Part shown: in pieces, positions 26,053-34,354 of the stretch
How the letters are laid out: each line of letters begins with the position of its first letter
Position numbering within the stretch: position 1 is the first letter of the stretch
From: Phytohabitans maris
GTDB lineage: Bacteria > Actinomycetota > Actinomycetes > Mycobacteriales > Micromonosporaceae
Assembly: GCF_031085175.1 (NCBI RefSeq)
Contig: NZ_JAVHUY010000025.1
Coordinates: 62,001-126,000, forward strand
Reading direction: 5' to 3'
Length of the DNA: 64,000 bases
Notes under the pieces: generated by a model
The model's database searches: none
What the model was told of the DNA's origin: nothing
Seen by the model: only the letters and a program-made list of their open reading frames with translations
Position numbers and translations under genes: made by a program

Positions 26053-26096
26053 CATCGACCTGGCTGGGCGCGTTGGTGCGCCCAGCTCCGCAGCGG

Positions 26097-27599
26097 CTAG
26101 TACGCGCCTCGGCTGGCCATCACGGCGCCGATCGTCTTCCACATGATGACGACGTCGGTGGCGAGGGACCAGTTCTCGACGTAGTACAGGTCGAGCCGCA
26201 GACCGTCCTCCCAGGACAGATCCGAGCGGCCGCTGACCTGCCACAGGCCGGTGATGCCGGGCTTTACCAGCAGGCGGCGGGCGATGTCGCCGTCGTAGCG
26301 GGCGACCTCGGACGGCAGCGGCGGGCGCGGGCCGACCAGGCTCATGTGGCCGACCAGCACGTTGATCAGCTGGGGCAGCTCGTCGAGTGAGTACTTGCGC
26401 AGGATCCGGCCCACCCGGGTGACCCGCGGGTCCTTGCGCATCTTGAACAGCAGGCCGTCGTGCTCGTTGCGGGCCGCCAGCTTGGCCAGCATCTCGTCGG
26501 CGTTGACCACCATCGTGCGAAACTTGAAGACGCCGAACTCGCGGCCGCCCTGCCCGACCCGGATCTGCCGGAAGATGACCGGGCCCTTGCTGTCCAGCTT
26601 GATCGCGAGCGCGATCACGACCATCAGCGGCAGCGCGATGGTCAGCCCGAGGATCGCGGTGAACCGGTCGACGAAGCCCTTGACTATCTTGCGGGTGCCG
26701 CGAAACTCGGGCGCCTCCACGTGGATCAGCGGCAGCCCGGCGACCGGGCGGGTGTGGATCCGCGGGCCGGCCACGTCGGTGAGGGCCGGCGCGAGCACCA
26801 GGTCGATGCCGGTGCCCTCCATCTGCCAGCCGAGCCGGCGCAGCCGGGCGGCGGTCAGTTCACCGGAGGCGGTCACCGCGACCGTGTCGACACCGGCCGC
26901 CCGGGCCGACTCCAGGATGCTGCGGAACGAGCCGACCACCGGCACGTCGCCCAGCCGCTGCGGCACCGGGGCGAGCAGCGCGTCCGGGATGCAGGCGCCG
27001 ACCACGCGATAGCCCGCGTACGGCTCGCGGCGCAGCGTGTGCACCAGCTCCAGCACGTGCGGCGCGTCGCCGACCACCAGCACCCGGCGGGACCACCCGG
27101 TGCCCTTGGCGCGGGCCTTGTGCAGCCACTTGCGGGCCAGGTAGCGCCCGCCGACCAGCCCGACCGTGCCGGTGGCGAACGTCAGGGCGAGGAAGCCCCG
27201 GGCGACGCCGACGTTGGCCACGTAGCCGACGATCGCGATCGCGCCGGCCAGGCGGAGGGTCGCCGAGGTGACCCGGCGGTACTCGTCCGCGCCGTACCCC
27301 AGCACACGGTCGTCGTAGCAGCGCATCACCTTGAGGGAGCCGAGCCAGACGAGCACGAGGGCCGGGCCGACCACCGGGTACGGGATCTGCGAACCGATCG
27401 GCTCGCCCCCGCCGAACGGCTCGACCGCCCAGTTGAACCGCCCGAAGTAGCCCGCGAGCACGGCGCCGGAAATGATGGTGAGATCCAGCACCACCAATGC
27501 CCGCTCGTACGTGCGGAGCCTCGCGCGCAGCAGCGCGCCCGTCGTTTCCGCCGCGTTCGGTACCCCCACCGGACGCGTCAGGAGAGTCGCCGACGTCAC
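26097..27599 (-). CDS. Polyprenyl-phosphate glycosyl-1-phosphate transferase (WbaP/CpsE-like)
   Basis: A 500-aa membrane enzyme that starts exopolysaccharide assembly by moving a sugar-1-phosphate onto undecaprenyl phosphate. The N-terminal half has four hydrophobic helices and a Rossmann-like CoA-binding-like domain (VLVVGDAPHVLELV). The C-terminal bacterial sugar transferase domain shows KFRTMVVNAD, the catalytic DELPQLINVL, GHMSLVGPRPP and KPGITGLWQVSGRS. Length is typical of the WbaP/WcaJ group. ATG 27599 is preceded by a 213-bp intergenic region with a 12-bp palindrome. No other glycosyltransferase or Wzx/Wzy gene is nearby, so it is probably an isolated initiating enzyme. Confidence 0.93.
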   Translation of the reverse strand: MTSATLLTRPVGVPNAAETTGALLRARLRTYERALVVLDLTIISGAVLAGYFGRFNWAVEPFGGGEPIGSQIPYPVVGPALVLVWLGSLKVMRCYDDRVLGYGADEYRRVTSATLRLAGAIAIVGYVANVGVARGFLALTFATGTVGLVGGRYLARKWLHKARAKGTGWSRRVLVVGDAPHVLELVHTLRREPYAGYRVVGACIPDALLAPVPQRLGDVPVVGSFRSILESARAAGVDTVAVTASGELTAARLRRLGWQMEGTGIDLVLAPALTDVAGPRIHTRPVAGLPLIHVEAPEFRGTRKIVKGFVDRFTAILGLTIALPLMVVIALAIKLDSKGPVIFRQIRVGQGGREFGVFKFRTMVVNADEMLAKLAARNEHDGLLFKMRKDPRVTRVGRILRKYSLDELPQLINVLVGHMSLVGPRPPLPSEVARYDGDIARRLLVKPGITGLWQVSGRSDLSWEDGLRLDLYYVENWSLATDVVIMWKTIGAVMASRGAY

Positions 27600-27762
27600 C
27601 AGCCCTCCCCCAGCTTGTCAAGTCGACCGTGCCCTCACGGCAATCGCCGGACCCATGATCGGGGCCGGCGGCGCCAGAGCACCAGGACATCTTGACCTAC
27701 GGGCGCATCTCGCATGGGCTTCCGACAAAAAACTGTCAGTTCATTGCGATCAACCACCCGAA

Positions 27763-27774
27763 CGTACATGTACG
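27763..27774. promoter_or_regulatory. Perfect 12-bp palindrome upstream of the sugar transferase
   Basis: CGTACATGTACG lies 164 bases upstream of the transferase ATG and 39 bases beyond the stop of the VWA gene. Its symmetry suggests a dimeric regulator site; the regulator is not identified. Confidence 0.45.
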
Positions 27775-27812
27775 CAAGGTAGTCAATTGCCTACATCAGG
27801 TATATCCGCTGC

Positions 27813-29567
27813 TCAGCGGGGTGCCGCGGGACGCAATGCGAGCGCTTTGAGAAAGATGTCGCCAATCTTCGTCGGGTCCTTTGTGACGAAGACGCCGCCG
27901 CCCGTGACGTTGGTGATCCGCTTGAGCTGCCCCTCGTCGACGCCGTCGCCGATGCCCAGGATGATCACCTGGATCGGGCGGCGCGGGTCGGCGAGATCCT
28001 TCAGCTGGGCCAGCAGGGTCTGCTCGTTGATCCCGTTGGCGTCGTCGTTCTTGCCGTCGGTGAACATCACGATCGAGTTGACCCGGTCGGCCGCCCACCC
28101 GTCCTGCACCTCCTTGTACGCCGCGAGCATCGTGTCGTACAGCCCGGTGTCGCCGTCGGGCTTGGGCGAGATCGACTTGAGCGCGTTGAGCGCCTGCGAA
28201 CGGTTGCTGCTCAGCGGCCCGATCGGCACGAGCTCGCGCCAGTCCTTGCCGCCGTCGAGCTCGGTGGAGAACGTCCAGAGCCCGAGCGCCCACGAGTCGT
28301 CGAAGAGGCTGAGCCCGCCCTGCGCCGCGGCGAGCGTCACCGCCATCCGGGTGGCGTTCTCGGCCGTGGGCACCCTTTCCAGCATCGAGCCGGAGACGTC
28401 CATGACGGCGAGCATGCGGCCGGGCGCGGTGACCGCCGTCCAGGTGGCCAGCGACCGGTCCAGCGCCAGCGGGTCGAGGTCGCCGGCGGCCCGGCCACCC
28501 GCGTTCGGCGTCGCGGACGGCGGCCCGCCGGCCGGGCTGGGCGCACCGGTGGGCGCGGAGAAGCCGGAGCCCCAGGTGCCGTCGGGCGCCCGGAGGCCCT
28601 GCGCGCCGAGCAGGTCGCGGAACGACCGGGTGTCGAGCGCGTCGTGCACCGCCTCGGCCGCCGCGGCCTTGTCCGGGTCGACGCCGGGCATCACCGCGAA
28701 CGGGTAGTCGAGCGGCGCCGGCGTCGGCTCGACGTAGAGCGCGGCCAGCGGCACCGGCGGCTTCTTCGCGTTGTACTCGATGACGTCTTCCTCGGACAGC
28801 GGCGCCACGTTGAGCCCGGAGGCGAGCGAGGCGGCATCGGAGGCCTGCGGAAACTTGGCCACCAGGTCGTCGCGGAGGGCCGAGCGGCCGATCGCCAGCG
28901 AGCGCAGTGCCGCGGTCTGCGCCTGCGCCCCGTTGCCGCCGCTGGCCGCCGCGCCGAGCGAGAGCAGCCCGGAGAGGCCGGCCGCGTCGCGGGTCGGCTC
29001 GACGATGCCGGTGCGCAGGCCGGTGCCGGTGGTGATCCGCTTGAGCAGGTCGGTCCAGCCCACCTTCTTTTCCGGCCAGCCGAGGCTCTCGGCGAGCGGC
29101 TCGGGCATCGCGGCCACGACCGGGCTGCGGGCGACCGAGCCGCCGTCGGTCGGGTTGAAGCCGGGCGCGAGGTTTTTGAGCCGCACCAGCCAGCTGGAGG
29201 AGTCGGGCAGCCACACGTCGGGGGTCTCGAGCGTGCCGTTGGCGCTGCCGACGCCAGCGAGCCCGACGTTGTGCTGGGCGGCGATGACCGCGGCCATGTC
29301 GACCGAGTTGACCTCGTTGATGTCGACCGCCACGCACGTGCCGCCGGCCGAGCCGCCGTCCGCGCGCCAACTCTCCACGGTGGAACGCACAGCGGGTGCG
29401 ATCTCCGGGGAGGCGGCAAGGGCAAGCTTCATCTCGCCGGTGCACCGGGAGCCGGCGAGCTCCCGATAGCCGAACCACGAGCCACCCACCACGACGACAA
29501 GCGCCACCGCTACAGCGATGGCGCCTGCTCCGCGAAAGTTGCTGTGCATGCGATGGCGGCCTGGCAC
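27813..29567 (-). CDS. Membrane-anchored protein: solute-binding-like domain plus von Willebrand factor A domain
   Basis: A 584-aa exported protein. An N-terminal hydrophobic anchor (AIAVAVALVVVVGG, residues 15-28) directs it outside. Residues about 40-360 resemble a bacterial extracellular solute-binding module, then a Pro/Gly-rich linker. The VWA domain follows, with the MIDAS motif DVSGSM near residue 390 and the later MFTDGKND loop. VWA domains mediate metal-dependent adhesion or complex assembly. GTG 29567 has AGGA/GGGA upstream; ATG 29549 is an alternative. It lies upstream of the sugar transferase on the same strand, with 213 bases between, so a link to cell-surface polysaccharide is possible but unproven. 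Confidence 0.85.
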   Translation of the reverse strand: MPGRHRMHSNFRGAGAIAVAVALVVVVGGSWFGYRELAGSRCTGEMKLALAASPEIAPAVRSTVESWRADGGSAGGTCVAVDINEVNSVDMAAVIAAQHNVGLAGVGSANGTLETPDVWLPDSSSWLVRLKNLAPGFNPTDGGSVARSPVVAAMPEPLAESLGWPEKKVGWTDLLKRITTGTGLRTGIVEPTRDAAGLSGLLSLGAAASGGNGAQAQTAALRSLAIGRSALRDDLVAKFPQASDAASLASGLNVAPLSEEDVIEYNAKKPPVPLAALYVEPTPAPLDYPFAVMPGVDPDKAAAAEAVHDALDTRSFRDLLGAQGLRAPDGTWGSGFSAPTGAPSPAGGPPSATPNAGGRAAGDLDPLALDRSLATWTAVTAPGRMLAVMDVSGSMLERVPTAENATRMAVTLAAAQGGLSLFDDSWALGLWTFSTELDGGKDWRELVPIGPLSSNRSQALNALKSISPKPDGDTGLYDTMLAAYKEVQDGWAADRVNSIVMFTDGKNDDANGINEQTLLAQLKDLADPRRPIQVIILGIGDGVDEGQLKRITNVTGGGVFVTKDPTKIGDIFLKALALRPAAPR

Positions 29568-29756
29568 GGTCCCATCCTGCTGATGCTTCGTGCGCGTCGC
29601 CAGGTGCGTTCGGCCGAACGTTACGGATCAGCGACCTTCCGGCCGATATTCGCTTACACGGCGTAGCTATATAACGGCGGTCCGTTTTGGGAATCCCCCA
29701 TATACCGGGGCCAATCCCCAATCGTTCAAGCCGGCATCTTCATTAGCGATATCGTC

Positions 29757-30836
29757 CTATAAGGACTTAGCGGGCAAAACGCACGTAGGGCTGGGCAGCT
29801 CCAGTACGCTCCCCGGCTCCTGCGGAACCCCCGAGTCGGCGTCGAGGTGGAAGCCGACAACCGCGTGCGACCGCTCGTTGGCCACGTACAGGTGATCACC
29901 GACGAGCGCGAAGTGCCGCGGCCACCGGCCACCGGTCGGGATCTCGGCCAGGTAGACCGGTACGTCGCCGTCGAGCGCGAACGCGGAGATCGTGTCGGTG
30001 CCGCGGTTGGCCACGTAGAGGAAGCGGCCGTCGGCGCGGACCGCGATCTCGGAGGGCTGGGCGCCGGTGAGCCGGGTGGTCGCCACGCGGCCCCGCTCGT
30101 GCAGCACGCCGGCCCCGCCCTCGATGTCGTACGCGGTCACGGTCGCGTCGAGCTCGCCCACCAGGTACGCCCGGCGGCCGTCCGGGTGGCGGGCGAGGTG
30201 CCGCGGCCCCGAGCCGGCGTGCGCGTGGATCCGCGGCCCGAGCGGCACGAGGCGGCCGGTGGCGGCCTCCAGCTCGTACCGGTACACCGAGTCGGTGCCG
30301 AGGTCGACCACGAGGATCGCGCCGCCGCCGGGGTTGGGCGAGGCCATGTGCGCGTGCGCCCGCTCCTGCCGCTTGGGGTCGGGTCCGGCGCCCTCGTGCG
30401 CCAGCAGGTCGGTCCGCTCGCCCAGCGCGCCGTCGTCGCCGAGCCGGTGCACGGCCACGCTCCCGCTGGAGTAGTTGACGCTCACCAGGTATCCCCCGCC
30501 GGGGGCGACGGCGAGGTGACACGGGTGCATGCCGCCGGTCGAGCCCTGGCCGAGCGGGCGCAGGTCGGTCTCCCCGTCGACCGCCCAGGCGCTGACCCCA
30601 CCCTCCTCGACCTCGTTGACCGCATACAGCACCGGGAGCGTCGGGTGCCAGGCCAGGAACGACGGCGACGGCGTACGGGCCACGACGCCGAGCGATTCGA
30701 GGAGGCCGGTGGCCGGGTCACGCCGTACGGCGGTGATGCCGGCCCCTTCCCCGCCCGAGTCCGGCGTGTAGCACCCGACGTAGAGGAGTTCAGGCTGGGC
30801 GGTGGGCGGCGACAGGGAGGTCACGCTCCGATCCAA
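29757..30836 (-). CDS. Lactonase-family beta-propeller protein (6-phosphogluconolactonase, YbhE-like)
   Basis: A 359-aa seven-bladed propeller with repeated blade motifs such as ELLYVGCYT, LYAVNEVEEGG, GGYLVSVNYSSGSV, HLARHPDGRRAYLVGE and RFLYVANRGTDTIS. This family includes cycloisomerase-type 6-phosphogluconolactonase (Pgl) of the pentose phosphate pathway. The catalytic region conserved in E. coli Pgl (HxxD/R) is only partly recognisable, so it may be another lactonase. There is no signal peptide. It is divergent from the FCD-GntR gene with a 53-bp spacer. Confidence 0.85.
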   Translation of the reverse strand: MDRSVTSLSPPTAQPELLYVGCYTPDSGGEGAGITAVRRDPATGLLESLGVVARTPSPSFLAWHPTLPVLYAVNEVEEGGVSAWAVDGETDLRPLGQGSTGGMHPCHLAVAPGGGYLVSVNYSSGSVAVHRLGDDGALGERTDLLAHEGAGPDPKRQERAHAHMASPNPGGGAILVVDLGTDSVYRYELEAATGRLVPLGPRIHAHAGSGPRHLARHPDGRRAYLVGELDATVTAYDIEGGAGVLHERGRVATTRLTGAQPSEIAVRADGRFLYVANRGTDTISAFALDGDVPVYLAEIPTGGRWPRHFALVGDHLYVANERSHAVVGFHLDADSGVPQEPGSVLELPSPTCVLPAKSL

Positions 30837-30868
30837 CCAGACCGCAAGCGGTTGATCTAGCGTCAGCG

Positions 30869-30889
30869 AATCGTATAGGATCCACGATT
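30869..30889. promoter_or_regulatory. GntR operator overlapping a leaderless promoter
   Basis: AATCGT (30869-30874) and ACGATT (30884-30889) form a perfect inverted repeat ending one base before the GTG of the GntR gene. Between the arms TAGGAT (30876-30881) is a plausible -10, eight bases from GTG, so the transcript is probably leaderless and autorepressed. FCD-GntR proteins usually bind a two-fold site with TCGT/ACGA-type arms. Confidence 0.65.
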
Positions 30890-31543
30890 GTGGCGACGAT
30901 GAAGCCGGCCCGGCGACTGACCCTCACCGAGGACGTGTACGGGTCTGTGCAAGCGCTGATCATGGACCACGCCGTCGCGCCCGGCGCCCGGATCAACATC
31001 GACGCCCTCGCCCGCCAGCTGGAGGTCTCACCGACCCCGGTGCGCGAGGCGCTGGCCCGGCTGGAGGCCGACGGGCTGGTCCGCAAGCGCCCGCTGGCCG
31101 GATACACGGCCGCGCCGCTGCTGACCCGTGAGGAGTTCGAGGAGCTGGTGGAGATGCGGCTCATCCTGGAGCCGCCGGCGGCGAGCAGGGCCGCCTCGGT
31201 GCTCCCGGCGTCCGATGTGGACCGGCTGCGCGCGGAGGCCGACCTGCCCGACCCCCAGCCGGGGATCGCCGCTTTCACAGCGCAGGACGCCCGCTTCCAC
31301 CACCTCGTCGCCGAGCTCTCCGGCAACCGGATGCTGCACGAGGCCGTGGTACGCCTCCGCTCGCACCTGCACCTCTTCCGCCTGCACTTCCCCCCGGCCC
31401 ACTACGGCATCAGCGCCGAGGAGCACCACCGCGTGGTCGACGCCATCGCCGCAAGCGACCCGGAGCGGGCCGCCGGGGCCATGCGCGCGCACATCACCGC
31501 CGCCCGCGAGCGGCACCTTCCCTACTTCGGGAGGACCACTTGA
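30890..31543 (+). CDS. GntR-family regulator with FCD domain (LldR/LutR-like)
   Basis: A 217-aa regulator: N-terminal winged HTH (LTLTEDVYGSVQALI, then RQLEVSPTPVREALARLEADGLV) and an all-helical FCD effector domain (about residues 85-205) with the metal-ligand type residues D/H in DARFHHLVAEL and H in AEEHHRVVDAI. It directly precedes lutABC, so lactate is the most likely effector. GTG 30890 lies right behind the operator/promoter; ATG at 30899 would also fit. Its stop overlaps the TTG start of lutA (TTGA). Confidence 0.9.
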   Translation: MATMKPARRLTLTEDVYGSVQALIMDHAVAPGARINIDALARQLEVSPTPVREALARLEADGLVRKRPLAGYTAAPLLTREEFEELVEMRLILEPPAASRAASVLPASDVDRLRAEADLPDPQPGIAAFTAQDARFHHLVAELSGNRMLHEAVVRLRSHLHLFRLHFPPAHYGISAEEHHRVVDAIAASDPERAAGAMRAHITAARERHLPYFGRTT

Positions 31544-32241
31544 AAGTCGCGCTCTTCGTCACCTGCGTCAACGACCTGGTCTTCCCCGGCACCGGCCGCG
31601 CGGTCGTCCAGGTGCTGGAGCGGCTCGGCCATACCGTGGAGTTTCCGGTCGACCAGGGCTGCTGCGGCCAGATGCACGCCAACAGCGGCTACCGCGAAGA
31701 GGCGCTGCCGCTGGTGGCCAACTTCGTCAAGACCTTCGACGGGTACGACGCGGTGGTCGGCCCCTCCGGCTCCTGCGTGGCGATGGTCCGCGACTGGTAC
31801 CCGAAGCTGCTGCCGGACGCCGCCGAGGTGGCCGCCCGCACGTACGAGCTCTCCGAGCTCCTGGTCGACGTGCTCGGCGTGACCGACGTGGGCGCCACGT
31901 TCCCGCACCGCGTGACGTACCACCCGACCTGCCACGGCCTGCGCATGCTCCGCCTCGGCGACCGGCCGCGGCGGCTGCTGGCGGCGGTCGGCGGCCTGGA
32001 GCTGCTCGACCTGCCCGGCGCGGAGGAGTGCTGCGGCTTCGGCGGCACGTTCGCGGTGAAGAACGCGGGTGTCTCCGGCGCGATGCTGGCCGACAAGTGC
32101 CAGGCGATCGCCGGCACCGGCGCCGAGTACGTGGCGGCGGTCGACAACTCCTGCCTGGCCCACATCGGCGGCGGCCTCTCCCGCGCCGGCGGCCCGGCCA
32201 GACCGATCCACTACGCCGAGATCCTGGCGGCCACCTCATGA
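31540..32241 (+). CDS. lutA: L-lactate utilisation protein A (LutA/LldE, Fe-S)
   Basis: A 233-aa cytoplasmic subunit of the L-lactate dehydrogenase complex LutABC. Two cysteine-rich blocks of the CCG family are visible: DQGCCGQMHANSG (residues near 44) and EECCGFGGTFAVKN (near 165), which bind Fe-S or heterodisulfide-type clusters. TTG at 31540 overlaps the GntR stop (TTGA), and its own stop overlaps lutB (ATGA 32238-32241). Substrate assignment rests on the order lutA-lutB-lutC. Confidence 0.93.
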   Translation: MKVALFVTCVNDLVFPGTGRAVVQVLERLGHTVEFPVDQGCCGQMHANSGYREEALPLVANFVKTFDGYDAVVGPSGSCVAMVRDWYPKLLPDAAEVAARTYELSELLVDVLGVTDVGATFPHRVTYHPTCHGLRMLRLGDRPRRLLAAVGGLELLDLPGAEECCGFGGTFAVKNAGVSGAMLADKCQAIAGTGAEYVAAVDNSCLAHIGGGLSRAGGPARPIHYAEILAATS

Positions 32242-33647
32242 GCGGGGGTCACATCGTCGCGCGGCGGCCGTTCCCGGTCGCCGCCCGCGCCGAGCTCGGC
32301 GACGCGCAGCTCCGCGCCAACCTGCGCAAGGCCACCCACACGATCCGCGACAAGCGGCTGCGGGTGGTCGGCGAGGTGCCCGACTGGGAGGCGCTGCGCC
32401 AGGCCGGCGCCGCCATCAAGGACGACGTGCTGGCCCGCCTGCCCGAGCTGCTGGAGCAGTTCGAGGCGGCGGCCACCGCGGCCGGCGCCACCGTGCACTG
32501 GGCCCGCGACGCGGCCGAGGCCTGCGCGGTGGTCACCGGGCTGGTCCGCGACACCGGCGCCGCCGAGGTGGTCAAGGTGAAGTCGATGGCCACCCAGGAG
32601 ATCGGCCTCAACGAGGCGCTGGAGGCGGCCGGCATCGCCGCGGTGGAGACCGACCTGGCCGAGCTGATCGTCCAGCTCGCCGGCGACACGCCTTCACACA
32701 TCCTGGTACCGGCGATCCACTACAACCGCGCGCAGATCCGCGAGATCTTCAGCCGCAACGGCCTCTCCGCCCGGACCGACGACCCGCCGGCGCTGGCCGA
32801 GGCGGCACGGCGGCACCTGCGGGCCAAGTTCCTCTCCGCCCGGGTCGGCATCTCCGGCGCCAACTTCGCGGTCGCCGAGTCCGGCACGCTCGTCGTGGTC
32901 GAGTCGGAGGGGAACGGCCGGATGTGCCTCACCCTCCCGGAGACCCTCATCTCCGTGGTCGGCATCGAGAAGATCCTGCCGACCTTCCGCGACCTGGAGG
33001 TCTTCCTCCAGCTGCTGCCCCGCTCGTCGACCGGCGAGCGGATGAACCCGTACACGTCGCTGTGGACCGGCGTCACGCCCGGCGACGGCCCGCAGACCCT
33101 GCACATCGTCCTGGTCGACAACGGCCGGACCGAGACGCTCGCCGACAGCGTCGGGCGGCAGGCGCTGCGGTGCATCCGCTGCTCGGCCTGCCTCAACGTC
33201 TGCCCGGTGTACGAGCGGGTCGGCGGCCACGCGTACGGCTCGGTCTACCCCGGCCCGATCGGCGCGATCCTGAGCCCGCAGATGAGCGGCGAGGGCGCCA
33301 ACCGCACGCTGCCGTACGCCTCCACGCTCTGCGGCGCCTGCTACGACGCCTGCCCGGTGCGCATCAACATCCCCGAGGTGCTGGTCCACCTGCGGCAGAC
33401 CGGCCCGCACCCACCGGCGGAACGGGCCGCGATGCGCGCGCTCTCCTGGGCGATGCGTGACCGCCGCCGGTACACGGCCGCCCTGCGCGCCGCCCGGCGC
33501 GGTGCCGCCCCGATCCGTTTGGTCGCCGGGCGCCGCGGCGCGGTGCGCCACCTCCCGTGGCCGCTGTCGAAGTGGACGTCCACTCGCGACGCCCCCCTGC
33601 CGGCGAAGCAGACCTTCCGGGAGTGGTGGGCCCATGAGCGAGCGTAG
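32238..33647 (+). CDS. lutB: L-lactate utilisation iron-sulfur protein B (LutB/LldF)
   Basis: A 469-aa ferredoxin-like subunit. The C-terminal third has two 4Fe-4S motifs, CIRCSACLNVCPVY and CGACYDACPVRINIP. The N-terminal part is the LUD domain shared with LutC (VKVKSMATQEIGLNEALEAAG, and FAVAESGTLVVVESEGNGR). ATG 32238 overlaps the lutA stop. The last codons, GAG CGA GCG TAG, coincide with the dispersed GAGCGAGCGTAGCGAGC repeat, so the C-terminus WAHERA is shaped by the repeat. Confidence 0.95.
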   Translation: MSGGHIVARRPFPVAARAELGDAQLRANLRKATHTIRDKRLRVVGEVPDWEALRQAGAAIKDDVLARLPELLEQFEAAATAAGATVHWARDAAEACAVVTGLVRDTGAAEVVKVKSMATQEIGLNEALEAAGIAAVETDLAELIVQLAGDTPSHILVPAIHYNRAQIREIFSRNGLSARTDDPPALAEAARRHLRAKFLSARVGISGANFAVAESGTLVVVESEGNGRMCLTLPETLISVVGIEKILPTFRDLEVFLQLLPRSSTGERMNPYTSLWTGVTPGDGPQTLHIVLVDNGRTETLADSVGRQALRCIRCSACLNVCPVYERVGGHAYGSVYPGPIGAILSPQMSGEGANRTLPYASTLCGACYDACPVRINIPEVLVHLRQTGPHPPAERAAMRALSWAMRDRRRYTAALRAARRGAAPIRLVAGRRGAVRHLPWPLSKWTSTRDAPLPAKQTFREWWAHERA

Positions 33648-33710
33648 CGAGCGAATCAGACGCAGTACGCCTGATGCCTCGTGCCCGCCCGCAGCGAAGC
33701 GAGGACGGGC
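33636..33710 (+). repeat. GAGCGA-type palindromic repeats forming the lutB-lutC junction
   Basis: GAGCGAGCGTAGCGAGCGAA (33636-33655) provides the lutB stop TAG. A second unit CCGCAGCGAAGCGAGGACGG (33689-33708), bounded by GCCCG/CGGGC, precedes the lutC ATG. Both contain the AGCGAAGCGAG/AGCGTAGCGAG core seen at 12263 and in the ROK gene. An ATG inside the first unit could start a MSERSERI peptide, but it would have no RBS. Confidence 0.75.
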
Positions 33711-34310
33711 ATGAGCGCTCGTGACGAGGTGCTCCGCCGGGTCCGGGCGGCCCGACCCTCCGCTCCGGTCGACGTGCCCCGGGATTACCGCACTGTGGAC
33801 GGCGGCGCGGACCTCGTCGACCTCTTCGTCGACCGCTTGATCGACTACAAGGCCACGGTGCGGCGGTGTGACCCGGGCGGGCTGGCCGGCGCGGTCGGCG
33901 AGTTGCTGAGTGACGCCTCAGCCGTCGTCGCACCCGCCGGGGCGCGTGCCTGGCTCGCCGCGTACCCGGGAAGGGTTTTGCGCGAACCTCTCACCGTGAC
34001 CGACCTCGACGCCGCCGGCGTCGCCGTGCTGACCGGGTGTGCGGTCGCGGTCGCGCGGACCGGGACGCTGATCCTCGACGCCGGCCCGGACCAGGGGCGG
34101 CGGGCGCTCTCGCTGGTGCCCGACCGCCACGTCTGCGTCGTCCACAGCGGACAGATCGTGGGCGGGGTGCCGGAGGCGCTGGCCCGGCTCGCCGACCCGA
34201 CCCGGCCGCTCACGCTGATCTCCGGCCCCTCGGCGACCAGCGACATCGAGCTGAACCGGGTCGAGGGCGTGCACGGCCCGCGCCGGCTCGACGTCGTGGT
34301 CGTGGATTGA
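33711..34310 (+). CDS. lutC: Lactate utilisation protein C (LutC/LldG)
   Basis: A 199-aa LUD-domain protein, third subunit of the L-lactate-oxidising complex. A short helical N-terminus ([18 protein letters not shown]) is followed by the LUD Rossmann-like core, with AVARTGTLILDAGPDQGRR, LVPDRHVCVVHSGQIV and the terminal SATSDIELNRVEGVHGPRRLDVVVVD. ATG 33711 is separated from lutB by 63 bp of repeat. An in-frame start at 33681 lies inside the repeat and is unlikely. Expression probably depends on the same promoter as lutAB. Confidence 0.93.
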   Translation: MSARDEVLRRVRAARPSAPVDVPRDYRTVDGGADLVDLFVDRLIDYKATVRRCDPGGLAGAVGELLSDASAVVAPAGARAWLAAYPGRVLREPLTVTDLDAAGVAVLTGCAVAVARTGTLILDAGPDQGRRALSLVPDRHVCVVHSGQIVGGVPEALARLADPTRPLTLISGPSATSDIELNRVEGVHGPRRLDVVVVD

Positions 34311-34354
34311 AGGGCTCAACGGCCGTCTGTCGGTGCGGCCAGCGCCGTGCGTCA

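Larger units (their letters stand above)
25462..26096. other. 635-bp convergent spacer with three large hairpins and no convincing gene
   Basis: Both flanking genes end here. Open frames (for example 25513-25806 plus) have no RBS or recognisable composition. The first half (25462-25800) shows nothing definite. The second half holds three consecutive long inverted repeats (25807-25860, 25909-25975, 25979-26052), which probably act as a bidirectional terminator zone. Confidence 0.7.

Noticed and set aside
27835-27850. LacI-like TGCGAGCGCTTTGA near the end of the VWA gene
   Set aside because: Lies inside a coding 3' end far from any promoter of a sugar gene; weak symmetry, probably chance.
33634-33713. 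Small ORF beginning MSERSERI inside the lutB-lutC junction
   Set aside because: Starts within lutB without RBS and is explained by the palindromic repeat.
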